From Bacillus sp. CHD6a (GTDB lineage Bacteria > Bacillota > Bacilli > Bacillales > Bacillaceae_I), in contig NZ_LBMD01000001.1 in the NCBI RefSeq assembly GCF_001293645.1, forward strand, positions 62,001 to 126,000: a stretch of DNA of 64,000 nucleotides, read 5' to 3'. Shown here piece by piece: positions 16,941 through 25,614 of the stretch. Position 1 is the first letter of the stretch, and each line of letters begins with the position of its first letter. The notes under the pieces are model-generated. The model was not told the origin of the DNA and made no database searches. It saw nothing but the letters and a program-made list of their open reading frames with translations. The translations under genes and the position numbers were made by a program.

Positions 16941-18200
16941 ATGTCTTTATTAGTAGAGACAAATGTAGAAACTCAAGCAAAGGAAGCGAAGAAAGCAGCA
17001 AAGGCAGTAAGCCTACTGACAACAGAAGAAAAGAACGAGATTCTTAAGCATATTGCCAACACTTTGGAAAGAAACGTTTCCCATATCCTTGAAGCCAATA
17101 ATAAGGATTTGGATAAAGGACGCGAAAAAGGCTATACAGAGGCTTATATGGACCGCTTGGCACTATCTGAAGACCGAATTGCAGATTTTGCTAATGGGCT
17201 ACGAGAAGTTGCGGAACTAGAGGATCCTGTTGGTGACATTCTTTCGGACTGGACTTTGGAAAATGGCTTGCAAGTAGAGAAAGTTCGCGTACCACTTGGT
17301 GTTATAGGTATGATCTATGAAGCACGTCCAAACGTTACAGTTGATGCGACTGGACTTGCGTTGAAATCCGGAAACGCGATTGTACTAAAAGGCGGATCAT
17401 CTGCGATCAACTCCAACCAGGCGATTGTAGATGTGATTCACAAAGCGTTAAAGACCACTTCTATTCCAGAAGAAGCGGTGCAATTTATTGCAAGTACCGA
17501 CCGCAAAGCAACTCAAGAGTTGTTCACGATGAAAGAGCATATTGATGTCTTAATCCCTCGTGGAGGAGCGTCCCTTATTAATGCAGTCGTAGAAAATGCT
17601 ACAGTACCTGTTCTAGAGACAGGTGTAGGAAATTGCCACCTTTATATTGACAGGGATGCGGATTTGGAGAAAGCTTTATCTATTGTGGTTAATGCCAAAA
17701 CGGACCGTCCGGCGGTTTGTAACGCAGCAGAGACATTGATTGTGCATGAAGCATGGTTCCACGCCAATAAAGAAGCTTTAATCAACATGTTCAAGGAAAA
17801 TGGGATTACTGTGCACGGGGACGACACAGTTGTAAAAACAATTCCTGGAGCAGTTATAGCTGGAGAAGAAGATTGGACAAACGAGTATTTGAGCTTGGAT
17901 ATTGCAGTGAAAGTGGTTTCTGATAGTAACGAGGCAATCGACCACATTGATAAATATGGTACGAAGCATTCCGAAGCTATCATCACTGAAAACAAAGAAA
18001 CTGCCAACAAGTTCATGAAGCTTGTAGATGCAGCAGCTGTTTACCACAACGCTTCTACACGTTTCACAGACGGTGGAGCATTAGGATTCGGTGCTGAAAT
18101 CGGTATTTCTACTCAAAAACTTCATGCTCGTGGTCCGATGGGATTACCTGCATTAACAACGGTTAAATTCCAAATGACTGGTGACGGTCAAATTAGATAA
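16941..18200 (+). CDS. proA: Glutamate-5-semialdehyde dehydrogenase
   Basis: Start set at ATG 16941, 6 nt after an AGGAGG ribosome-binding site; an upstream in-frame ATG at 16914 has none. 419 residues of the aldehyde dehydrogenase superfamily: YEARPNVTVDATGLALKSGN is the ProA signature, RPAVCNAAET carries the catalytic Cys and ALGFGAEIGISTQKLHARGP closes the fold. NADPH-dependent reduction of glutamyl phosphate to the semialdehyde. Last gene of the proline operon. Confidence 0.95.
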   Translation: MSLLVETNVETQAKEAKKAAKAVSLLTTEEKNEILKHIANTLERNVSHILEANNKDLDKGREKGYTEAYMDRLALSEDRIADFANGLREVAELEDPVGDILSDWTLENGLQVEKVRVPLGVIGMIYEARPNVTVDATGLALKSGNAIVLKGGSSAINSNQAIVDVIHKALKTTSIPEEAVQFIASTDRKATQELFTMKEHIDVLIPRGGASLINAVVENATVPVLETGVGNCHLYIDRDADLEKALSIVVNAKTDRPAVCNAAETLIVHEAWFHANKEALINMFKENGITVHGDDTVVKTIPGAVIAGEEDWTNEYLSLDIAVKVVSDSNEAIDHIDKYGTKHSEAIITENKETANKFMKLVDAAAVYHNASTRFTDGGALGFGAEIGISTQKLHARGPMGLPALTTVKFQMTGDGQIR

Positions 18201-18326
18201 TAATGGTTTGTTAGGAGTCTTGCCTATATGAGCAGGGCTCTTTTTTTATTAAACATTTATAGTCAAAAGAGGATTTTTTTGTCGAAAGTGGAATACATAG
18301 TGTATAGAGAGAAAAGGGGAGATACT

Positions 18327-18815
18327 ATGCAAAATCAAATAGGTGCAGTACTTAAAGTAGTAGGTAGTATAGTAATAGCACTAGGTTTATTGCTTGGGCT
18401 TATCGGTGGATCACAAGCAAACAGTTTTTTATTTTTCGTTACTACTTTTCTGGGGTCACTTGTTACAGGAATGGTTTTAATTGGCCTGTCTGAAATCATT
18501 CGCATCTTAGAAGTGATCAACGAAAACATACCAAAAAGACGTAGAAAAATGGTACGGGGATCAAACGACACACTTTTTGATTCACCTTCCCAGGCGATGA
18601 GCACGAAGGAAGAGGATGATATTAAAGATTTTCTCCAAAAACATGATATTGAAATAGAAAAGATTATTCCGACTCCAACGGAAGATTATTTTATCATAAA
18701 GACTTCTGCAAGGTATATCCTAATTGAAATGGGCGGCTTTACACCGAAGATCATAAATGAAGATAAGTGGCCAGAAGATTTGGTAGGTTGGTTTGAGCAT
18801 AATATTCAAGATTAA
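18327..18815 (+). CDS. Small membrane protein, unknown function
   Basis: The ATG at 18327 follows AAGGGGAGA. About 162 residues: two hydrophobic helices (IVIALGLLLGLIGG and FVTTFLGSLVTGMVLIGL), a basic segment, then a soluble alpha/beta tail. No family recognised. Upstream ORF extension to 18228 lacks a ribosome-binding site. Confidence 0.65.
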   Translation: MQNQIGAVLKVVGSIVIALGLLLGLIGGSQANSFLFFVTTFLGSLVTGMVLIGLSEIIRILEVINENIPKRRRKMVRGSNDTLFDSPSQAMSTKEEDDIKDFLQKHDIEIEKIIPTPTEDYFIIKTSARYILIEMGGFTPKIINEDKWPEDLVGWFEHNIQD

Positions 18816-18821
18816 TTTAAG

Positions 18822-18862
18822 AAACACCTTTGTATTCTCCATTTAGAATGCGATGGTGTTCT
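18822..18862 (+). terminator. Probable terminator
   Basis: AAGAACACC-like stem: GAAACACC ... GGTGTTC followed by TTTTATTTTTTTTT, just after the 18327-18815 gene. Confidence 0.65.
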
Positions 18863-18966
18863 TTTATTTTTTTTTGAAATTTAATAGATTTGACTATTAT
18901 ATTTACCCTAGCAATTTGGAATTACTAGAATAATATATAGTAATTCAAAGAAAAGGGGGTGAAAAA

Positions 18967-19314
18967 ATGGCAGAAAAAACATTTAACAACCGTAGTGCAG
19001 CTAGCTTGCAAATAGTTCTCCTAGTCCGTCGAGGAAGCAATCCAGCTAATTTTGCAGGAGAAGTGGTATTCACATTAGCTCCAGGGCAGACAAGAACCAT
19101 TTTCTACGGAAGTGAAGAAAATCCGTTCTTAAATGGTATTTTGATGTCGACTAATTTCAACGGAGATATTTACAGTAAGTCTCAAATTGTTACAGTAAGA
19201 GGAACTCCGTTTGATAATCTATTAAACACTAATAGCATTATCGACATTTTACCAATATCCACAGACTATGTAATGTTTGGGCGAAATCCTGAAATGGCTT
19301 TGGATGGAGAGTAA
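18967..19314 (+). CDS. Conserved hypothetical, beta-rich
   Basis: 115-residue soluble protein with no signal peptide. It is rich in beta-forming residues and has LAPGQTRTIFYGSEENPFLNG in its middle. Strong AAAGGGGGTG ribosome-binding site. No family recognised; the style resembles small Bacillus proteins made in large amount, for example in spores, but this is inference. Confidence 0.6.
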   Translation: MAEKTFNNRSAASLQIVLLVRRGSNPANFAGEVVFTLAPGQTRTIFYGSEENPFLNGILMSTNFNGDIYSKSQIVTVRGTPFDNLLNTNSIIDILPISTDYVMFGRNPEMALDGE

Positions 19315-19330
19315 CATTACAACTTGAAAA

Positions 19331-19353
19331 ATGGTAGGACTTGTTCCTGCCAT
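19331..19353. terminator. Bidirectional terminator between hypothetical gene and selC
   Basis: ATGGTAGGAC ttg TTCCTGCCAT with T-rich flank on the plus strand and A-rich (T on minus) on the other; serves the gene ending at 19314 and minus-strand selC. Confidence 0.7.
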
Positions 19354-19421
19354 TCTTTTATGTGAAAAAAACATTTCTCGATAATTGTAATGATTAATTG
19401 AGGATTGGTGAAGATTATGTA

Positions 19422-19518
19422 TGGCGGGACTGCGTGGGAATCGAACCCACCTGAGACGGCACGCGCCTCACAAGCGGTTTTGAAGACCGAGACAAGCACC
19501 AGCATTGCAATCAGCCCC
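19422..19518 (-). tRNA. selC: tRNA-Sec (UCA anticodon)
   Basis: 97-nt tRNA on the minus strand, CCA encoded. The anticodon loop CTTCAAA carries TCA at 19483-19481. The acceptor stem pairs GGGGCTG with CAGTCCC, the T arm is GTGGG TTCGATT CCCAC and there is a long variable arm (TGAGGC ... GTCTCA), as in selenocysteine tRNA. SelA and SelB in this window are its partners. The 5' 47 nt are duplicated at 32970-33016: an integrative element sits directly upstream, so this gene is intact but separated from its native promoter. Confidence 0.95.
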
Positions 19519-19521
19519 ATA
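19472..19521. repeat. Left attachment site (attL), inside intact selC
   Basis: 50-bp copy identical to 32970-33019. It covers tRNA-Sec from the 5' end through the anticodon stem-loop, plus ATA upstream. The match ends at a C/T difference at 19471 versus 32969. Confidence 0.93.
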
Positions 19522-19609
19522 AAAGGTTGTTAAATCAACGTTTATTTCAGCATTTACTCGGTTTTCTTGTAAATACTGTTTCGGTTTTACTCTTATATCG
19601 CACGGTTTT

Positions 19610-19638
19610 ATTATGAATGAAAAATGATAGGAATACAA
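19610..19638 (-). promoter_or_regulatory. Candidate element-borne promoter for selC
   Basis: On the minus strand TTGTAT, 17 bp, CATAAT, close to the sigma-A consensus, lying after a terminator (19647-19669) and about 92 bp before the tRNA 5' end. A weaker alternative, TTTACA with 18-bp spacing to TGAAAT, starts at 19573. Both lie inside the element, so selC expression now probably depends on element sequence. Confidence 0.5.
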
Positions 19639-19646
19639 GCAGAAAA

Positions 19647-19669
19647 ACCGTTGGTAAATCATCAACGGT
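19647..19669 (-). terminator. Terminator between 67-aa gene and selC
   Basis: ACCGTTG gtaaatcat CAACGGT; on the minus strand it is followed by TTTTTCTG. It isolates selC from the upstream minus-strand gene. Confidence 0.75.
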
Positions 19670-19677
19670 CATTTTTA

Positions 19678-19881
19678 TTAACTATTGAACTTAAATGAGA
19701 TAACAGGTTTGCTTTCTTCTTGATGTTTAAATTCAATTTGGCAAATATAATGTGCATGAATAATACCTTCTATGGTATCTTCAAGGCTAAAATCTAATCC
19801 TGAAATAAGGTTTTGACTTTCAGCAATAAATTCTAACTTTTTATAACAAACATCTGACAAATTAACTTTTAATTCTTTCAT
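19678..19881 (-). CDS. Hypothetical protein, element left end
   Basis: 67 residues, ATG with an AAAGGTGGAG ribosome-binding site. No family recognised; it is not basic enough to be a typical excisionase. The only minus-strand gene at this end, divergent from the defence-like operon. Confidence 0.55.
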   Translation of the reverse strand: MKELKVNLSDVCYKKLEFIAESQNLISGLDFSLEDTIEGIIHAHYICQIEFKHQEESKPVISFKFNS

Positions 19882-20062
19882 TTTTTCTCCACCTTTTTCT
19901 TTTTAATATTGCTTTTTACAAACCTATAACAATAGATAGTTGTCTTTCAGACAATTTTAGTTATTAATATATCTGAATCGTATAACTGTAAAGCATACAG
20001 GTGGATTTTGTTTGTAATAAAATTGCAGTTTTTAGCTACAATTAGGGAAAATTGTTATATAC

Positions 20063-20386
20063 TTGAAGAAGGTTAAGCTAAAGGGGATGAAGGAGATAAA
20101 TAGAAAAAAATTGATTTACAGTATCTTGAAGGAGATTGAAAAAGGTAACGAACCAAAGCGTGAAGATTATGGACTAGAATTTGAACAGTGGGGGGAACTT
20201 GCTGAACTAATAAGGGATTGTGGTTTTGTTAGGAACTTAGGAGTAATGTATGCAAATGATGTTGTATATATTGTTTCCTTTTCTTCAGCAAAGATAACTA
20301 TTCAAGGACTTGATTACTTGGAAGAAAACAGTGTGTTTGCAAGAACCTATAAAGGATTAAAAGAAGTTCGAGATTGGTTAAAATAA
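20063..20386 (+). CDS. YjcQ-like protein
   Basis: About 100 residues resembling the YjcQ family, a small winged-helix-like protein found in phages and mobile elements of Bacillus: NRKKLIYSILKEIEKGN at the start, GFVRNLGVMYANDV in the middle, YLEENSVFARTYKGLKEVRDWL at the end. Start uncertain (TTG 20063, or ATG 20087 inside an AAGGGG context). First gene of a four-gene, tightly spaced, same-strand operon with HEPN and nucleotide-processing proteins; it may be its regulator or a structural partner. Confidence 0.65.
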   Translation: MKKVKLKGMKEINRKKLIYSILKEIEKGNEPKREDYGLEFEQWGELAELIRDCGFVRNLGVMYANDVVYIVSFSSAKITIQGLDYLEENSVFARTYKGLKEVRDWLK

Positions 20387-20425
20387 CTATTTACAAAACA
20401 ATTAATGAATTAGTGGGGTGAGTTT

Positions 20426-21223
20426 TTGCAAAAGAAACAATACTATTCTGAAAGAAATGGTCTAGTTAAAGAAAAATACCGCATTTCATTAAGAGAGATG
20501 AGGTATTATTTAGATAAGATTTACAATGAATATAAACCGTTTGGCTGTTTTCAAAAGTTATTCGATGAAGCAGGACATGATTACTCTCTCTTTTCTATTG
20601 AAAGATTTAACAAGGTACATATATTACCTTTCAAACCTGAATTTAATTACCAAGAAGATGATATATTTGATTTAATTGAATTGTTTTATGAGTATATTGA
20701 TGTACATTCAGGAAAAATGGTTTTTAATGCACCATTAAATTATGGTGCATTAAAAGTAGATTATCAAAATGACTTCCGAAAAAAAATTAATCGAGTATTA
20801 TCTAAGTATGATGATGGCTATTATCTGACTGAAGAAGGTGAAATCAGAATAGGTGTTACCGATGGTTTGGACATTCTAGTGAACACTGAAATTACTATTG
20901 ATGAAAATAACTTAGATGATGTAAATAACAGTAATGAAGTGGAGAAAGCTAAAGCATTATTCTTACACCATAAATCTTCTGAAACAGATAGGAGGAATGC
21001 CTTATTAATTTTGGGAAGGGTACTTGAAGAAAACAGAAAAGAACTTAAGACAGAGTTTATGGGTAAGGATGAATCAGAACTTTTTGATTTGCTAAACCGA
21101 TTTAACATTAGACACAGTGATATGAAACAAAAGAAAGGTTATCCTACAGGCATTTACTTTGATTGGATATTTTATAACTTGTTATCTGCAATTGATGCTT
21201 TCTATAAGATTAGGACTAAATGA
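20426..21223 (+). CDS. Abortive-infection-like protein with HEPN-type C-terminus
   Basis: 265 residues, TTG start with a GGGGTGAG ribosome-binding site. Residues 1-140 are unrecognised. The C-terminal helical part (RRNALLILGRVLEE, then LLNRFNIRHSD, then FDWIFYNLLSAIDAF) resembles Abi C-terminal/HEPN domains; RFNIRH fits the RX4H ribonuclease motif. HEPN domains in defence proteins cleave RNA during abortive infection. Assignment rests on pattern only. Spacing to the next gene is 45 bp. Confidence 0.5.
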   Translation: MQKKQYYSERNGLVKEKYRISLREMRYYLDKIYNEYKPFGCFQKLFDEAGHDYSLFSIERFNKVHILPFKPEFNYQEDDIFDLIELFYEYIDVHSGKMVFNAPLNYGALKVDYQNDFRKKINRVLSKYDDGYYLTEEGEIRIGVTDGLDILVNTEITIDENNLDDVNNSNEVEKAKALFLHHKSSETDRRNALLILGRVLEENRKELKTEFMGKDESELFDLLNRFNIRHSDMKQKKGYPTGIYFDWIFYNLLSAIDAFYKIRTK

Positions 21224-21268
21224 AAACCGAATAGATACTTCTAAAGTTATTAAAGGGGTGAACTCAAT

Positions 21269-22732
21269 TTGGCTAGCGTACATGCAAGTAAACAATCAAT
21301 GTTTAATGAATTTGAATTAAAAGGTAATTGGTGGTTGCCTAATAGTGATAAAAAAGTATCAGGTATTTTATTCTATAAGCATGACAAAATTACTTTAGAA
21401 CTTATTGGGGATTTGAATAATTCAGAAGGAAGAAGTTTATATTTTAATTCAGATACGTTTGATACAAGTTGTATCTTAGGGTTTACAGATAAGGGTGAGA
21501 AAATAACATTATTTGATTCTATAAAAATAAATTCCAACACACATATCCCAGGGTTCTCAACAGAAACTTATAGTATTCAAAAATTTATAGTTGGGGGACA
21601 TTTTAATAAACAGAATGATTTAATTAATTTTCACTCGATGATATTTTACCCTACTTTATTTAATAAATGGACGGCAAAAGTACCCTTTACTAGAACTGTA
21701 TTAATTGAAGATGATAAGGTAAAGGGGATTGACAATATTAAATTCACCAAACCTAACCTCTTTAAAGTACATGTTGATTCTATTAATGCTAGCGTTGAAG
21801 AAGCATATACTACTAATCTTAGCGGAAACGTTAATGAAGACATAAAATGGGTTTATAGGGGTGGTTTTAACATAATTCCTACTGTGTTTCAAACTGCATC
21901 CTGGTTTGAAAAACAGATGTATAGTTTGAGGAACTTATTTACACTCTTTCTTGGAACTTCTACCTACTTCGATTCTATAATTCTTTATGGTGAAATAGAT
22001 AATCCGAATGTGAATACCCGAAAAAAATATCATTTGTTTTTTGTACAAAAAGAAGTTAAGCAACCTAAGAAATTTGAAAGCTTTGATGTGTTGGTAAATT
22101 TACATGAGATTGAACATAACCTTTCAGCAGTATTAAATTCGTGGTTTAGCAAAAGAGAAAAGTTAAAGGAAGTATTGAACCTTTACTTAAGTAATTTTTA
22201 TAGCAAAATGTATCTTGAAAAGAAGTTTTTAAACGCAGTTCAAACACTTGAAGTTTACCATCGTAATACAAAAGAAGGTATCATGTTTGAAGATGCTGAA
22301 TATACACAGTCTGTTGAAAAATTAAGAGATATTTTAAATGATAATGAATTTAATAAGGACTTTATTGAAATCCTTGAGAATAAATTAGCGTTTGCAAATG
22401 AATATTCTTTAAGTAAAAGATTAAAAGAATTGATAAATGGTTTAAGTCAGAATAATAAAACAACTTTAATAGGAAATAGTGATAATAGAAAGCGTTTTAT
22501 TTTACAACTGGTAGATACAAGGAATTATCTTACTCATTATGATAAATCCAATAAAAAATTTGTACTTAGTGGACAAGAACAATATTTTGCCATTGAAAGA
22601 ATGAACGCCCTAATTACAATTTACCTGTATAAAGAATTAGGAATTAAAGAAGAGTTAATTACAGATAAACTTTTCCAAAATAAACAATTTAATTTTTCAT
22701 TAGTGGCTGCGAAAGAAATACTAAACAAATAG
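21269..22732 (+). CDS. ApeA-like HEPN anti-phage protein
   Basis: 487 residues. The N-terminal two-thirds is beta-rich (NEFELKGNWWLPN at the start), as in the ApeA N-terminal domain; the C-terminal third is helical and ends with DTRNYLTHYDKSN, which holds the HEPN catalytic motif RX4H (RNYLTH). ApeA proteins are single-gene or associated defences thought to act as RNases on infection. TTG start with an AAGGGGTG ribosome-binding site. It lies in an operon with a second HEPN-like and an NDT-like protein, an unusual partnership for ApeA. Confidence 0.7.
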   Translation: MASVHASKQSMFNEFELKGNWWLPNSDKKVSGILFYKHDKITLELIGDLNNSEGRSLYFNSDTFDTSCILGFTDKGEKITLFDSIKINSNTHIPGFSTETYSIQKFIVGGHFNKQNDLINFHSMIFYPTLFNKWTAKVPFTRTVLIEDDKVKGIDNIKFTKPNLFKVHVDSINASVEEAYTTNLSGNVNEDIKWVYRGGFNIIPTVFQTASWFEKQMYSLRNLFTLFLGTSTYFDSIILYGEIDNPNVNTRKKYHLFFVQKEVKQPKKFESFDVLVNLHEIEHNLSAVLNSWFSKREKLKEVLNLYLSNFYSKMYLEKKFLNAVQTLEVYHRNTKEGIMFEDAEYTQSVEKLRDILNDNEFNKDFIEILENKLAFANEYSLSKRLKELINGLSQNNKTTLIGNSDNRKRFILQLVDTRNYLTHYDKSNKKFVLSGQEQYFAIERMNALITIYLYKELGIKEELITDKLFQNKQFNFSLVAAKEILNK

Positions 22733-22762
22733 ATTCATTTAAAATTTAAAGGGGTTTGTAAA

Positions 22763-23638
22763 TTGAAAAAAGATATAGTTAGAAGATGTGGTATCATTAT
22801 GCCGATAGCATCAATGCCTGGTTATTCTGCGGAACATTGGGCAGAAGTTAAATCGATAATTACAGAAGCCACTAGCATAATAGAAGGTATAAAATTTAAA
22901 ACAGATATTGTAAGTGATTCTGATGGAGAAATTGATGTAATACATAAAAGGATAGTACAGAACATTTATAATGCAGACATAGTAGTTTGTGATATTAGTG
23001 GTAGGAATCCAAATGTAATGTTTGAATTGGGAATGAGGTTAACATTCGATAAACCGACAATTATAATTAAAGATGATGAGACGGATTTTATTTTTGATAC
23101 CGGAGTTATTGAACACATTACTTATCCAAAAGATTTAAGGTTTTCTAAAGTAGTTCACTTTAAGGAAGAATTAGCTAGGAGAATAAATGCAACGTATGAG
23201 AAAGCACAATCAACTCCTGATTTCTCGACTTTTTTGGGGAATTTTGGACAATTTAAAGTACCTTCTTTAGACCAAAAAACTATTAGTGAACCAACCGAAT
23301 TTCTTTTGGAAGAGTTAAGTCTTATTAGAAGAGAATTGACATCTGTAAAGAAAGAAGTATCTGCTTCAAAAAATTATTACTCCGATTCTTTCGTTGTATC
23401 TCCTTCAGAAGATTACAAGTTTAAAAAATCTACAGAAAGTCTTATTAAGGATAAAATGAGAGAATATGTTTCAAAAAATAAAAAAAATAAGTTATTATCA
23501 TCAGAAGAAATTTTTGCTGATAAAGAATTCAAAAAATACTTACTAGAAAACAGTATAAGAATGACTTCTAATTCCAAAAGAAGTGATACGTTATTGAAAT
23601 TAATTGAAGAAGTTCAGGAAGAGTTCTCGGATGGATAA
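22763..23638 (+). CDS. Nucleoside deoxyribosyltransferase-like/TIR-like protein
   Basis: 291 residues. Residues about 1-130 form a Rossmann-like domain with IYNADIVVCDISGRNPNVMF and ELGMRLTFDKPTIIIKDD, characteristic of the nucleoside 2-deoxyribosyltransferase superfamily; the Glu in MFELG is at the catalytic position. The C-terminal half is charged and helical. NDT- and TIR-like domains in defence systems consume or modify nucleotides such as NAD or nucleosides. Last gene of the operon; TTG start with AAAGGGG. Specific reaction unknown. Confidence 0.65.
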   Translation: MKKDIVRRCGIIMPIASMPGYSAEHWAEVKSIITEATSIIEGIKFKTDIVSDSDGEIDVIHKRIVQNIYNADIVVCDISGRNPNVMFELGMRLTFDKPTIIIKDDETDFIFDTGVIEHITYPKDLRFSKVVHFKEELARRINATYEKAQSTPDFSTFLGNFGQFKVPSLDQKTISEPTEFLLEELSLIRRELTSVKKEVSASKNYYSDSFVVSPSEDYKFKKSTESLIKDKMREYVSKNKKNKLLSSEEIFADKEFKKYLLENSIRMTSNSKRSDTLLKLIEEVQEEFSDG

Positions 23639-23642
23639 TCTT

Positions 23643-23682
23643 CAATAAAGGAGAGAGTTGTTTATCTCCTTTATTTTTTTTT
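23643..23682. terminator. Bidirectional terminator
   Basis: AATAAAGGAGA gagttgttta TCTCCTTTATT followed by T8, between the convergent defence-like operon and the replication-like gene. Confidence 0.85.
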
Positions 23683-24630
23683 ATCCATAATATTCTTCAC
23701 AATAGCTTCCCCTATATTAGGAAACATAGCCAGTAAGGACGGATTAGGTGCTTTATGGCTTCTGGATGCTACAAATGGATTTACAAATATTCTTGTATAT
23801 CTTTCACCAGCATCAATGCCTTCACTAATTAAAAATACATTAGTTTTAAATAAGGTGCATTTTAATAGTAAGGTTCTGAATGCTGATGGTTTATAACCAA
23901 ACATTTTCGCCAGTTCATTCAGTTGAAGTGGTTCTGAACCTTCTTCTATTGGATTATTAGGATATTTACATAATGCACTTGATTCAATATGAAGAAAAGG
24001 AAGCATCATAAACATAATGTAAAGATTCTTTGGTGTATTAATGCTTTTGCCATTTTTCCCTTTTGCCTTGTATAACTCTTGAATCTGTCTATCATATGTT
24101 TTAACAGTATCAGCAGAAGATACACCAGCACCTTTTAACGTGCCTTTGAAATGGTAGCTGCTATTCCATTTCAGACGTATCTCGTAACGACTTTTTACTT
24201 CTTCTTCAATAATTCCCGCTTCGACCATCTTGTTATATAGATTGTAAAATTCTTTCTTACCCTTAATTTCAAGCAATTCCTGTAAATCGCTTTTTAGGAT
24301 ACATTTGTTATTGTTCGTAATTAAGTATCTACCATGTGATTCATATGATACATAGCTACCTAAGAACATAATTCTGGCTTTTTCCATATCTGTAAAACTA
24401 ATATCTTCATTAAAAGCTTTCAATGTATCTATTAACATAAAAGTGAAACCCCCGGCAATATCTTTATAGTTATCGTATTGTTTCTTTTCAGCGTGATATT
24501 TTAGAATCTTGTCCTGTGATTCTTGTGTAATGACTTTCCCTTCAAAACCTTCTTCTAGTAAATTACCTCGTACCAGTTCCCCTGTTTCTCTATCAATATA
24601 CTCTTTCAATTTAGCAACTGTCATTTTCAT
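23671..24630 (-). CDS. Possible replication/regulatory protein of the element
   Basis: 319 residues, no family recognised with confidence. Two segments look like winged-helix units: around LKSDLQELLEIKGKKEFYNL with VEAGIIEEEVKSRYEI, and LQLNELAKMFGYKPSAFRT. Two such domains plus a repeat-bearing noncoding region just upstream suggest a plasmid-type initiator or a regulator of element replication. ATG with a GGGGGAAA ribosome-binding site. Confidence 0.45.
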   Translation of the reverse strand: MKMTVAKLKEYIDRETGELVRGNLLEEGFEGKVITQESQDKILKYHAEKKQYDNYKDIAGGFTFMLIDTLKAFNEDISFTDMEKARIMFLGSYVSYESHGRYLITNNNKCILKSDLQELLEIKGKKEFYNLYNKMVEAGIIEEEVKSRYEIRLKWNSSYHFKGTLKGAGVSSADTVKTYDRQIQELYKAKGKNGKSINTPKNLYIMFMMLPFLHIESSALCKYPNNPIEEGSEPLQLNELAKMFGYKPSAFRTLLLKCTLFKTNVFLISEGIDAGERYTRIFVNPFVASRSHKAPNPSLLAMFPNIGEAIVKNIMDKKK

Positions 24631-25281
24631 TTTCCCCCGTCTAATTGTATTGGTTAGGAAAGTTTTGAAGTTTGGTTTTTTGTAACTTCACTACTTTTCC
24701 CTACTATTAGGTATCTGAACAGGGGTAAAAGTACGACAAACAAGGGGTGAATATTTTTCATATTTACAAATTATCTAACCGAGGTCAAAAAAACTAACCT
24801 GAAACCTCCGTTTTGGTCAAAAAACTTAACCTAACATGAATCGATGAAACCGTTGGGGGAGTAAGGGTGAATGTGGTTTTTGGGGTAATCGGTAACTCTA
24901 TTCTATTAGATATAATCCTATTTAGTACCTGAAAAATTCTAAGGTCAAGGTCAAAAGACAACCCTTTACATTCGTTCAGGGTGGGGAAGAAAAGCACTTC
25001 CCCCAATATATTAAACAAACCATTAGTAATCTGATAAAAGAATAGCTGACAAATACACGGTTATTATTCAGGGGTATCTTTTCAGGATTATTGTTTAGGT
25101 TTTAAAGCTTGGAAGGAAGGGGTGGTGTTCCCCTTTCTTTCAAGAAGGTATTAATAACGGTGAAAAAGTTTTATTCTTTGAAAAATAGCTGCTATCAATA
25201 AATTACAGGAAAAAAAGTCTACTTTCTTATAAAAAGTTGTTTATGGTTTGTAAGCAACTATTTAATGAAAGGATGGTACCA
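24631..25281. promoter_or_regulatory. Repeat-bearing noncoding region, possible origin
   Basis: 650 bp without a convincing gene. It contains two near-identical 18-bp direct repeats, GGTCAAAAAAACTAACCT (24783-24800) and GGTCAAAAAACTTAACCT (24815-24832), 32 bp apart (about three helical turns), and a related AAGGTCAAGGTCAAAAG at about 24951-24967. This fits iterons or operators for the adjacent minus-strand protein. A 74-codon minus-strand ORF (24794-25018) runs through these repeats and is judged spurious. Confidence 0.4.
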
Positions 25282-25614
25282 ATGTCAGAACAAGTATTAA
25301 GCGAAATCGATTTAGAAATATGTGGTTCAGTATTAATGAATGAGTGGGGAAAACGTTATAAACGTGTGTTTAAATTTGAATACTGTTTTAAATGTGGAGA
25401 TACAGACCGTATAAAAGATATGGTCAGGAAATGGGGGTATGATAGAACGTTCATTTGTATGGCTGGTGCTATACGTTATTATCATGAATTATGGAGAAGT
25501 GATAAGTTTAAATGGCTTACAATTAACCAGGTATTTACTTGGATTGGTGAAAAGGTTTGGAATATGTATTTGAACAAAGAGTTTAAAGTGAAGATTGTTA
25601 GACCAAGAATATGA
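25282..25614 (+). CDS. Hypothetical element protein
   Basis: 110 residues from ATG 25282, which has GAAAGGATGG upstream; further upstream ATG/GTG codons lack a site. CFKCGD could be half of a metal site but has no second pair. A Trp-rich segment (ELWRSDKFKWLTINQVFTWIGEKVW) ends the protein. No family recognised. Confidence 0.5.
   Translation: MSEQVLSEIDLEICGSVLMNEWGKRYKRVFKFEYCFKCGDTDRIKDMVRKWGYDRTFICMAGAIRYYHELWRSDKFKWLTINQVFTWIGEKVWNMYLNKEFKVKIVRPRI

Noticed and set aside
24794-25018. 74-residue minus-strand ORF
   Set aside because: Overlaps the direct repeats of the control region, has no ribosome-binding site and no protein-like composition.
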